Below are positions 1-6,960 of a DNA stretch of 10,464 bases, one piece after another; the first letter of the stretch is position 1; every line of letters begins with the position of its first letter. Below the pieces are notes generated by a model that had not been told where the DNA came from, ran no database searches, and worked only from the letters and a program-made list of their open reading frames with translations. Origin of the DNA: Treponema sp. (GTDB taxonomy: Bacteria; Spirochaetota; Spirochaetia; Treponematales; Breznakiellaceae); contig JAIRRR010000148.1 in NCBI GenBank assembly GCA_031255875.1, positions 1 through 10,464 on the forward strand. The letters run 5' to 3'. The position numbers and the translations under genes are program-made.

Positions 1-1271
1 AGGATGCGGCTTACCACGACCTTCTGCTGGTTCCCGCCCGAAAGGTTACGCGCAAGCTGGTTGATGGACGGGGTCTTTATACGCAGTTCCCGCCGGTATC
101 TTTCGGCTTCCGTTACCTCTTTCGCGGACAGCACCAGCCCGAAGCGGGAAAACTTTTTTCTGAGGGATGAAGTGGATATGTTGTTTTTTATGGTCTGTAT
201 CAGGATGAGCCCCAGGCTTTTCCGGTCCTCCGAGACATAGCCTATCCCCGCGTCAAGGGCCGCCTTTGCCGAACGGGGGGCTATCTTCTTCCCGTGGAGG
301 TACAGCTCCCCCTCGCTTTTGGAGCCGTAGGATTTGCCGTAGATGCTCATCATCAGTTCCGTGCGGCCCGCGCCCATGGGGCCGCAGAAGGCGAGGATTT
401 CCCCCCGGCGCAGAAAGAACGAGGCGTTGTCAACGACCTTCATGCTGTGGTAATCGGGGTGGTATACCGACCAGTTCCTGACTTCCATTACCGTATCGCC
501 GGGGGACGATTTCCTCTGCGGGAAACGGGTGGTCAGGTCGCGGCCCACCATGTCCTTTATGATCATCCCCTCGGTCAGCTTGTCCGCTTTTACATCGTAG
601 GAGGATATGGTTTTCCCGTCGCGGAACACCGTAACGCTGTCGGCAATTTTGAGAACCTCGTTCAGCTTATGCGAGATCATGATGGCGGTAATGCCCTGTT
701 TCTTGAATTCCCGGATAAGGTCCAGCAGATGATCGCTTTCGTCGTCGTTTAACGACGATGTCGGCTCGTCAAGGATGAGGAGGTCCACTTCCTTGGAAAG
801 GGCCCGGGCGATTTCTACAAGCTGCTGTTTTCCCACGCCCAGCTTGCTGACCGTCGTATAGGGGCTTTCCTTCAGGCCCACCCGGTCCAGGTATTTTTGC
901 GATTCTTTTATATAAAAATCCCAGTCGATGACCCCCAGCCGGGTATTCATGTGGCCCAGGAAAATATTTTCATAGATTGACAGATAGGGGCTTAGGGCCA
1001 GTTCCTGGTGGATAATGGCAAGCCCTTCCTTTTCGCTGTCCTTTACGCTGTGGTAGCTGGTCTCGTGGCCCTTGTACAGGACCTTCCCCTGGTAGCTGCC
1101 CTTGGGGTACACCCCGCTGATGACGCTCATAAGGGTTGACTTTCCCGCGCCGTTTTCCCCGCAAAGGGAATGGATTTCGCCCTTTTTCACCTTGAAATTT
1201 ACCCGGTCCAAAGCCTTGACACCGGGGAATTCCTTGGTTAAATCCTCAACCTGTAGAATGTACTCATCCAT
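1..1271 (-). CDS. gguA: Multiple-monosaccharide ABC importer, double ATP-binding subunit (GguA/XylG type), C-terminus beyond window
   Basis: This is the ATPase of a CUT2 sugar importer; it hydrolyses ATP at the inner face of the membrane to drive uptake of monosaccharides. The ATG at 1269-1271 is preceded by GAGGG with a 6-base spacer. The 423 visible codons run off the left edge; the family is about 500-515 residues, so roughly 85-90 are missing. Two ATPase halves are visible. The first has Walker A GENGAGKST (residues 38-46), a degenerate signature LGVGKQQ (144-150), Walker B LLILDEP (164-170) and a switch His at 201. The second has a degenerate Walker A GPMGAGRTE (297-305) and a canonical signature LSGGNQQ (410-416). 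This asymmetry is normal for the family. The FPGVKALD start and the NWSVYHPDYH stretch (266-275) resemble GguA (also called MmsA) more than RbsA. A permease gene probably follows to the left. It may have its own promoter (TATAAT at 1353-1358). Confidence 0.93.
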   Translation of the reverse strand, partial: MDEYILQVEDLTKEFPGVKALDRVNFKVKKGEIHSLCGENGAGKSTLMSVISGVYPKGSYQGKVLYKGHETSYHSVKDSEKEGLAIIHQELALSPYLSIYENIFLGHMNTRLGVIDWDFYIKESQKYLDRVGLKESPYTTVSKLGVGKQQLVEIARALSKEVDLLILDEPTSSLNDDESDHLLDLIREFKKQGITAIMISHKLNEVLKIADSVTVFRDGKTISSYDVKADKLTEGMIIKDMVGRDLTTRFPQRKSSPGDTVMEVRNWSVYHPDYHSMKVVDNASFFLRRGEILAFCGPMGAGRTELMMSIYGKSYGSKSEGELYLHGKKIAPRSAKAALDAGIGYVSEDRKSLGLILIQTIKNNISTSSLRKKFSRFGLVLSAKEVTEAERYRRELRIKTPSINQLARNLSGGNQQKVVVSRI

Positions 1272-1352
1272 GGCGTACCCTCGTAAAAAACCGGGCCGGG
1301 TTCCGGAGGGCCCACAATCCGGGCGCACCGTAATTGAATAGCCGCTTTCTAA

Positions 1353-1381
1353 ATTATACAACAATCGGGCAAAAACATACA
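1353..1381 (-). promoter_or_regulatory. Possible internal promoter of the ATPase gene
   Basis: On the minus strand there is a perfect TATAAT (1353-1358) about 80 bases before the ATPase start. The hexamer 17 bases upstream (1376-1381, TGTATG) is a poor -35, and there is no proper extended -10. The box lies in an AT-rich island inside a GC-rich gap, which supports it, but an activator would probably be needed. Confidence 0.4.
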
Positions 1382-1383
1382 GA

Positions 1384-1425
1384 GCCGGGCATGAATCTTG
1401 ACACGCGCCAATTCCCACGCCCGGC
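1384..1425 (-). terminator. Hairpin downstream of the ChvE-like gene (weak terminator or mRNA-stabilising stem)
   Basis: On the minus strand GCCGGGCGTG (1416-1425) pairs with CATGCCCGGC (1384-1393), a 10-bp stem with one G-U pair and a 22-base loop. Five Ts follow (1371-1375), but 8 bases after the stem, so this is not a classical intrinsic terminator. A partial terminator or a 3'-end protector of the binding-protein mRNA fits better. Confidence 0.4.
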
Positions 1426-1459
1426 CCCGATTCCCCGCCCCAAGGCGCTTACGCGCATA

Positions 1460-1493
1460 GGGGGCATCATTAGCTTCGCCTTCCAATGCCCCC
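1460..1493 (-). repeat. Perfect 8-bp inverted repeat in the gap after the ChvE-like gene
   Basis: GGGGGCAT (1460-1467) and ATGCCCCC (1486-1493) form a perfect stem around an 18-base loop, 18 bases past the stop codon of the binding-protein gene. No T-run follows on either strand. Such stems between a sugar-binding protein and its ATPase often protect the upstream mRNA and lower downstream expression; that role is inferred here. Confidence 0.45.
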
Positions 1494-1510
1494 CCTCCTG
1501 GGCTCCCTCC

Positions 1511-2662
1511 CTACTGGAGGTTGTTTGCCGTGACTTCTTCGGGGGTGATAAAGCCAGCGTTAATCGGATCCCGCCAGTTGGCCTGGGTAATATTGATCGG
1601 ATCAAGCAGGTAGGCTTTTACCACTTTCCTGCCCGTGTCGCCGATGCTTTCAAGGCCGATGCTGGAGGCGAGGACCGCGCCGGGGACGGAGGGATTCGCC
1701 ACGCCCTTGAGGATCTGGTCGGCAAGGATCATGGCGGCTTCCGCGAGTTTCGCGGTGTCTTTAAATACGGTCATGTACTGCTGGCCGTTCTTTATCATGG
1801 CGAGGGAGGCGGCTTCCGCGTCCTGGCCGGAAACTATGGGAAGCTTGTTGGTGTACTTGGCGTCCGCAGAGACAGCCTCGATAATTGCCCGCGCGAGGGT
1901 ATCGTTCGGCGCCAGGACCGCGTCAAGGGTCACGCTCCGGGCATCGCCGGAGAGGAGGTTTTCCATGCGGGTCTTGGCGATATTGGGCAGCCAGCCTTCG
2001 GTGGCGATACGCTGGAAGTTGGCGGTATCTTTGGAAGTCTCAGGATAGGGGCCCACTACTTTGAGGGCGCCGCTCTGCACATAGGGGTTGAGGATGCTCA
2101 TGGCGCCGTCGTAGAAGAAGAAGGCGTTGCCGTCGGTGGGGGAGCCCGCGAAAAGGGTAATGTACTTGGGATTGGCGGCGGTGGCGGATTTGAGATTCAG
2201 CCCCGCTTCAATGCCCTGCCCCTGGAGCTGGCCGACTTTGAAGTTGTTAAAGGTGATGTAGTAGTCGTAATCGGCGGAATTCTGGATGATCCGGTCGTAG
2301 GCGATGACCGCCACATTGTCGCGGGCCGCGTCGGCTACTGCGGAAGCGACGCCGTCGTTCAGCTGGCCGATGACCAGCAGCTTGGCGCCCTGGGTCAGCA
2401 GGTTGCCGATCTGCTGGTTTTGCAGGACCTGGTCGCCGTTACCGAACTGGAGTTCCGCACGGTAACCCCGTTTCTCCGCTTCGGCCTTGAGGCTCGCGCC
2501 GTCTTTTACCCAGCGCAGAACCGTAGTTTCCGGCATGGCAAGGCCGATGAGCGGGGCCTGGGCTCCGCCGGCCGCGCCGCCTGAACCGCCCTGCTGGCCG
2601 CTGGCAAAAACAAAGGAGCCGGCAGCCAGGAGAATAATCAGCGCTAAACAAATCTTTTTCAT
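1511..2662 (-). CDS. chvE: ChvE-like periplasmic multiple-sugar-binding protein
   Basis: This 383-residue protein is the extracytoplasmic substrate-binding subunit of a CUT2 sugar importer. The start has a strong ribosome site (GGAGG at 2669-2673, 6-base spacer). Residues 1-20 form a signal peptide ending VFA, with cleavage likely before SGQQ; a Gly-rich linker follows (22-34). The type I periplasmic-binding fold runs from about 37 to 376. Features shared with Agrobacterium ChvE include LAMPETTVLRW (41-51), VIAYDRII (119-126), YYITFNNFKVG (134-144), AGSPTDGNAFFFYDGAMS (172-189), VSGQDAE (277-283) and MTVFKDT (297-303). ChvE binds several aldoses, including galactose, glucose, arabinose and xylose; the ligand of this copy cannot be read from sequence. 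It sits just before the GguA-type ATPase, as in chvE-gguA-gguB. The gap before it holds candidate regulator sites. Confidence 0.93.
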   Translation of the reverse strand: MKKICLALIILLAAGSFVFASGQQGGSGGAAGGAQAPLIGLAMPETTVLRWVKDGASLKAEAEKRGYRAELQFGNGDQVLQNQQIGNLLTQGAKLLVIGQLNDGVASAVADAARDNVAVIAYDRIIQNSADYDYYITFNNFKVGQLQGQGIEAGLNLKSATAANPKYITLFAGSPTDGNAFFFYDGAMSILNPYVQSGALKVVGPYPETSKDTANFQRIATEGWLPNIAKTRMENLLSGDARSVTLDAVLAPNDTLARAIIEAVSADAKYTNKLPIVSGQDAEAASLAMIKNGQQYMTVFKDTAKLAEAAMILADQILKGVANPSVPGAVLASSIGLESIGDTGRKVVKAYLLDPINITQANWRDPINAGFITPEEVTANNLQ

Positions 2663-2749
2663 TTCGTACCTCCGAAATTTGAATTATGGTAAGTTATTGT
2701 AGCGGCACGGCCTCCCGGCGGGGAAGCGCAAATTTTTGACAATATTGAA

Positions 2750-2811
2750 GAATATTTTGATATCTTGTCCGCAAACCTGAAAAAAAGGGAATATTTTGAT
2801 GTCAAAACATT
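2750..2811 (-). promoter_or_regulatory. Direct repeats and a dyad in the gap before the ChvE-like gene; candidate regulator sites
   Basis: The 12-base sequence GAATATTTTGAT (plus strand) occurs twice, at 2750-2761 and 2789-2800, with starts 39 bases apart. The second copy lies inside a 22-base dyad: AATATTTTGA (2790-2799) and TCAAAACATT (2802-2811) with one mismatch and a 2-base centre. A related AATATT lies at 2741-2746. The dyad overlaps the TGA stop of the XylF-like gene, and on the minus strand seven Ts (2780-2786) follow it after CCC, so it could also act as a weak AT-rich terminator. Direct repeats in phase with the helix suit an AraC-type activator such as the regulator encoded upstream. 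No convincing -35/-10 pair was found nearby. Confidence 0.45.
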
Positions 2812-3872
2812 ACATTGCGGTACACGTCTTCCCGGGAATGAAAGCCGTCCCGGATTACCACTTCCATGTTTTCTTTGAAAACGGCTATGGGTTTTTCTAT
2901 GTACGAGGGAATCTGCGCGCCGCTCCCGTTTTCCAGCAGCATGTCGTGGGGCACGGCCCGCTTTTCCGCTATCGCCATGGCAAGCCCCGCCGCCCGGGCG
3001 GCCAGTCTGCCGATGGGCTTGTAGACCGTCATCAGCTGCAAACCTTCTACAATATGCTGGCAGCTGATAAGCTCGGCGTCCTGGCCGACTACCGCGATCT
3101 CCCCGGCCATGCGCCGCTCGGAGAGAAGCTGGATGGCCGCCTGGGCGATGGAGTCGTTCCCGCAGACAATGGCGTCGAAGGCGGTGGTCTCTTCCAGGAT
3201 TCCGCTGATTTTTTCCAGCGCTTCGTCAAAGCTCCATTCCTCCAGCCATATCTCGCGCTCGATTTGCACCGCGCCGGCGGCGATCAGGGGATCGACGATC
3301 TCGTGCAGGCCCCTGCTTACATCGAAACTGTTTACATCGTGCACCCCGCCGTTGACTACCAGGTACGTCCCCCGGGGCACCGCCTCGCGCAGGGCCATCC
3401 CGAACTGGCGGCCCACCTCCTGGCTGTCAAACGAGATGTACGCGTCCAGAGGCGTCCCCTGGATCATCCGGTCATAGGCGATTACCGGGATGCCCGCGTC
3501 CCGCACCTGCTTGACAGCCCCGGCGATCAGCTCCGTGTCGTGGGCGATCACCACCAGGATATCGATGTTCTGGTTTACCATGTAGTTTATCTGGGCAATC
3601 TGTTCCCTTATGCCCCCTGCGGAAAGCTGGACGATCACGTTCCCGCCCAGTTCCTGGGCGGCGCCGGAAAAAACCTTTACATCCTTGTTCCACCGCTCCA
3701 CAATGAAGGTGTCGGTAGCCACGGAAAAGCCGATGGTTATCTTCCCCTCCTCCGCGGCCCGCTCCGCCTCCGCCCGGGGCGGGGCGGGGGCCGGCTGCCC
3801 CGGCGTCCGCGCGTTTCTCGCGGGGCAGGACATGAATAAAAGCGTTACCAATACCATAAGCGCCTGTTTCAT
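2802..3872 (-). CDS. xylF: XylF-like sugar-binding lipoprotein
   Basis: This 356-residue protein resembles the D-xylose-binding protein XylF. A short hydrophobic signal (residues 4-15) ends LLFMSC, so Cys16 is the likely lipid-anchored residue; the lipobox is loose, as usual in spirochaetes. A Pro/Ala/Glu-rich linker (22-43) leads to the binding fold (about 44-345). XylF-like stretches include VERWNKD (58-64), QIAQINYMVN (91-100), IAYDRMI (131-137), AYISFDSQEVG (144-154), GNDSIAQAAIQ (238-248), VVGQDAEL (261-268), MTVYKPI (281-287) and DGFHSRE (342-348). Its ATG overlaps the regulator stop by 4 bases (ATGA), so translation is probably coupled to the two-component genes rather than to the transporter. 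It may feed the importer, present sugar to the kinase, or both. Xylose is the best ligand guess by similarity only. Confidence 0.85.
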   Translation of the reverse strand: MKQALMVLVTLLFMSCPARNARTPGQPAPAPPRAEAERAAEEGKITIGFSVATDTFIVERWNKDVKVFSGAAQELGGNVIVQLSAGGIREQIAQINYMVNQNIDILVVIAHDTELIAGAVKQVRDAGIPVIAYDRMIQGTPLDAYISFDSQEVGRQFGMALREAVPRGTYLVVNGGVHDVNSFDVSRGLHEIVDPLIAAGAVQIEREIWLEEWSFDEALEKISGILEETTAFDAIVCGNDSIAQAAIQLLSERRMAGEIAVVGQDAELISCQHIVEGLQLMTVYKPIGRLAARAAGLAMAIAEKRAVPHDMLLENGSGAQIPSYIEKPIAVFKENMEVVIRDGFHSREDVYRNVMF

Positions 3873-5341
3873 AGCTCGTCCCCCCCGCGCTTTGCGCCCA
3901 AGGCATAGGCCGCCGGGGAAAGCCCCGTAAGTTTTCTGAAGATCTTGCTAAAGTAATTGGGGTCCTGGTATCCTGTGGCAAACGCCACTTCTTTTATACT
4001 CATCTTTGACTCCCTGAGCAGTTTTTCCGCGTTCTCTATGCGCAGCTCCGTTACATAGTCGATAAAACTGGTTTTGCAGTGTTCCGAAAAAAGGCGGCTC
4101 AGATAGGCCGGGGACACCTGGGCGGCGGAAGCGGCGTCGCCAAGCTGTATCCCCCCGGCGTAGTTCGCGTGGACGTACTCAAGGGCCTTTGCCAGCGGCA
4201 CGGGGAAGCTGTTTGACCGGCGGAGGGCGGCCTGGAACAGTACCTTCCCAAACGCCTCGCCGGCCCAGGCTTCCCAGCGGGCCATGTCGGGAATCGCCAT
4301 AATCTCCTCGGCCGCGGCAAAGAGGGGCGACGCTTCGGTGTCGTCGCGGTAACAGCCGGTACAGTCGTCCATCAGGAACATGAATACCGGGATCATCTTT
4401 GCCCTGGCCAGGGCAAAATCGTAGGCTTTGAACAGCTCTCCCCAGAGAGCGGCAAAGAGCTTTTTGACTTCCTCCGGCGGGGCCGTGCCGATCTTCCGCC
4501 TGAGCTGGATGATCCTGAGCCTTTCCCACCGCCGTATGTCGGTTTCCTGGCGCGCCTCCTCCAGCTCCCGCAGCGCCCCGTTGCAGGAGCGGTACAGATC
4601 CGGCCCCCGGCACGGCTCCCCCACCCCCCGGAAGCGGGCAAGCGCCGCAGGGAGGCTGTCCTTCAAAACAACGTCCAGCCGGGCTTTGAGCGCTTCCCGG
4701 CTGACGTTCCCGGAGATCAGGAAAAGCCCCCGGTTCAGCACGATGTCAAAACGGCAATGGTGCTTGTAGGATATTCGCTCCGCGATTTTCCCGCACCACT
4801 CTTCCGTGTTCTCCTCCAGCTCCAGCAGGAAGACAATGCCCCGGTCCGAGGGCAGGGCCAGCCGTTCCTTCCATTCTTCCCATGTTTCCTCGCCCATCTC
4901 CTGCCAGATGATCTTTTTGAAGAAGAGGCGCTCAGGATCTTCCTGTTCCGTATCTTCCATAACGGGCCGTTTCGCCAGGGCCTCCCGCGCGTCGTCAAGG
5001 GTGGAAAAGAAGGTTTTTTTCGATACGGGCTTTACCAGGTACGCGAAGACCCCCAGGGGGATGGCCCGTTTCGCGAGGTCGAAACGCTCGTAGGCGGTGG
5101 AAAGGACGAAGACCATGCCGGGGAATTTCTTGTGCACGTCGGCAATGACCGCCAGCCCGTCAATGCCGGGGATATTGATGTCCATGAAGACCAGGTCCGG
5201 CTCCGTCTCGTGGATCATCTGCAAGGCCTCGTAGCCCGACCGGGCCTTCCCCGCCAGGACAAAGCCGGCGGCGCTTTTCAGCATGAACTCGAAACTGTCC
5301 AGGACCGGCTCCTCGTCGTCCACGATTAAAACGCTATACAT
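3869..5341 (-). CDS. YesN-type response regulator, receiver plus AraC-family DNA-binding domain
   Basis: This 490-residue cytoplasmic protein is a transcriptional regulator activated by phosphotransfer. The receiver domain (1-120) has the acidic pair D8/D9, phospho-acceptor D54 in FMDINIPG, S81/T82 and K104 followed by Pro, so all key residues are present. Residues 125-375 are a linker region with no domain I can name; such a region is usual in YesN-type regulators. The C-terminus (380-482) is an AraC-type double helix-turn-helix, with helices near 397-417 and 447-468 and the family signature IKEVAFATGYQDPNYFSKIF. The start overlaps the kinase gene by 16 bases and has AAGGAG only 2 bases away, so translation probably depends on coupling. 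The kinase immediately upstream is its expected partner. Likely targets are its own operon and the transporter genes, perhaps through repeats at 2750-2811. Confidence 0.93.
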   Translation of the reverse strand: MYSVLIVDDEEPVLDSFEFMLKSAAGFVLAGKARSGYEALQMIHETEPDLVFMDINIPGIDGLAVIADVHKKFPGMVFVLSTAYERFDLAKRAIPLGVFAYLVKPVSKKTFFSTLDDAREALAKRPVMEDTEQEDPERLFFKKIIWQEMGEETWEEWKERLALPSDRGIVFLLELEENTEEWCGKIAERISYKHHCRFDIVLNRGLFLISGNVSREALKARLDVVLKDSLPAALARFRGVGEPCRGPDLYRSCNGALRELEEARQETDIRRWERLRIIQLRRKIGTAPPEEVKKLFAALWGELFKAYDFALARAKMIPVFMFLMDDCTGCYRDDTEASPLFAAAEEIMAIPDMARWEAWAGEAFGKVLFQAALRRSNSFPVPLAKALEYVHANYAGGIQLGDAASAAQVSPAYLSRLFSEHCKTSFIDYVTELRIENAEKLLRESKMSIKEVAFATGYQDPNYFSKIFRKLTGLSPAAYALGAKRGGDEL

Positions 5342-6960
5342 GGCTCCTTTTCCATATCGATGCGGATAATAACCGCCGTGCCCCGGCCCGCCCCGGTTTC
5401 GATGCTTACCACGGCAGGATCGCCGGGGTAGAAGAAGTACAGGCGCTGGATAACATTCTCAAGGCCCATCACCCTTGTTATCGAGGATTCGTCAAGGGAG
5501 AGGGGGTGGAGCAGTTTTTCCGCGGTCCCCTCCGGCATGCCGTAGCCGTTGTCCCGCACCGACAGGACGAGCCGGTTCCCGGACCTTTCCGCCCGGACCA
5601 TGATGAGGGAGCGCTCCGCAGCGGCGCCCGCCGCAGGCTGTACGGGCCGGGCCTCCGCCGGGGTGGAAGAAGGCCCCGCTTCCGGACGGGCCGGCAGCGG
5701 GGCGGCGGAATCCCTAAAGGCGTGGATGACGCAGTTTTCCACCAGGGGCTGCAAAATGGAGACAGGCACCCGGCAAGCGTCCAGAAGCGACTCGTCGTAA
5801 TCCAGGACCAGATCCAGGCTCCTGGGGAAGCGCACCTTGAGGATGGAGAAGTAGTAGTTAAGCCCCTCGATCTCGTGCCGCAGGGGGACGATAATTTCCT
5901 TGTTTCTGATAATGTGCCGGAAAAGCAGCGCCAGGTATTCCATATATTCGCCGGTGCGGTCCGCCCCCTCGACAATGGCGAGCTGCATCCCCGTATTCAG
6001 GGTATTAAAGAGGAAGTGGGGGTTCATCTGGGCCTGGAGCGCGTAAATTTCCGCGTGCCGTACCAGGCCCTCCATCTTCATGTTCCGCAGTTTTTCCCGC
6101 ATGTATTCCTGCTTGATATTCTCCTGCCAGCGGATCTCCTCGATAAATTGGCGTATATCGTTTTTCATCCGGTTGAACGCCTCCACCACCTGATCCATCT
6201 CCGCGACCGAGCCGGTCTGGATGTCGGGTATTTCAAAGTTCCCCGAAGACAGATCCGCGGCCAGCGCCGAGAGGCGGACCAGCGGGGCGGTGATCCTCCC
6301 CGCCGACTGGAAGAGGAGCAGTATCGAAAGCAGCGACACGAAGATGATCAGGAAGAGATTCCAGAACTGGATGGTCCCCGACTCGGCGATAAAAAGCTCG
6401 TAAGCGTCCAGCTGGCTTCTGAAACGCTCGGTGTTGACCGCCTCGATTTCCTCGTTGATATACGCCAGGAGGCCGGCCATCTCGTCGTAGATGCGGGTAT
6501 AGGCGACTATGTTCCTGCCCCGCTTTTCCTCTACCGCCTGATCCGCCATATTCAGGTAGGCGTATATCAGGAAGTAGATTTCCCGCTCCTTGAGCACCGT
6601 CTTGTCCGCCGTTATGGGGCTGTAGGCCGGCAGCTTGTTCCGCAGGGCCTGCGAATCCGTAACAATCCGGGCAAGGGCGTTCGACGAGCGGGTGGAAAGG
6701 TATTCGAGGAGCGGCTCCTGGTATGCCGCCAGATCCTCCTGGACGGTTTTGATGAAGCGTTCCTGTTCAAAACTGCTGTCCTGGATGTTTTGCAGGTTCT
6801 TGGCGGCAAAGAGGATGTAGGCCATGGAAAAGACCAGGATGATCCCCACCCCGGTCACGCTCGCCAGCATCTGCAGCCGGAAGGAGCGGGCAAAGCGGCG
6901 GCGGCCTTGCCGTTGGCCCTGCCGTTGGCCTCGCCGGTGGAAATATCCCAGGGCGTTCAT
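5326..6960 (-). CDS. YesM-type sensor histidine kinase
   Basis: This 544-residue membrane kinase belongs to the LytS/YesM His_kinase family. It has an Arg/Gln-rich N-tail (9-24), a first membrane helix (about 30-53), a mostly helical extracytoplasmic part (54-197), a second membrane helix (198-218) and a HAMP region (219-272). The phospho-acceptor is H315 in ALQAQMNPHFLFNTLN (308-322). The ATPase domain has an N box LQPLVENCVIHAF (403-415, N409) and DNGYGM (470-475). Between these boxes lies a Pro/Ala-rich stretch (418-449) longer than usual in this family. The start overlaps the stop of the anchored binding protein by 4 bases, and GGAG lies 9 bases upstream. The stop lies inside the regulator gene. 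The extracytoplasmic part has no obvious ligand pocket, consistent with sensing through a partner binding protein. Confidence 0.93.
   Translation of the reverse strand: MNALGYFHRRGQRQGQRQGRRRFARSFRLQMLASVTGVGIILVFSMAYILFAAKNLQNIQDSSFEQERFIKTVQEDLAAYQEPLLEYLSTRSSNALARIVTDSQALRNKLPAYSPITADKTVLKEREIYFLIYAYLNMADQAVEEKRGRNIVAYTRIYDEMAGLLAYINEEIEAVNTERFRSQLDAYELFIAESGTIQFWNLFLIIFVSLLSILLLFQSAGRITAPLVRLSALAADLSSGNFEIPDIQTGSVAEMDQVVEAFNRMKNDIRQFIEEIRWQENIKQEYMREKLRNMKMEGLVRHAEIYALQAQMNPHFLFNTLNTGMQLAIVEGADRTGEYMEYLALLFRHIIRNKEIIVPLRHEIEGLNYYFSILKVRFPRSLDLVLDYDESLLDACRVPVSILQPLVENCVIHAFRDSAAPLPARPEAGPSSTPAEARPVQPAAGAAAERSLIMVRAERSGNRLVLSVRDNGYGMPEGTAEKLLHPLSLDESSITRVMGLENVIQRLYFFYPGDPAVVSIETGAGRGTAVIIRIDMEKEPCIAF
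6905..6940. repeat. Three 12-bp tandem units in the kinase N-terminus
   Basis: Three consecutive 12-base units (6905-6916, 6917-6928, 6929-6940) read CCTTGCCGTTGG, CCCTGCCGTTGG and CCTCGCCGGTGG on the plus strand. They encode the GQRQ-type repeats ahead of the first membrane helix. The units are in frame, so changes in number would only alter the length of the cationic tail. Confidence 0.6.

Noticed and set aside
1-1271. The degenerate signature and second Walker A of the ATPase as signs of a decayed gene
   Set aside because: This asymmetry is the normal state of GguA/XylG/RbsA-type double ATPases.
1334-2584. Plus-strand open frame of 416 codons opposite the ChvE-like gene
   Set aside because: The minus-strand product matches a known family over its full length with a signal peptide and a ribosome site; the plus-strand frame has neither.
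2796-3839. Plus-strand open frame of 347 codons opposite the XylF-like gene
   Set aside because: It mirrors the codon pattern of a clear XylF-like gene and has no recognisable domain.
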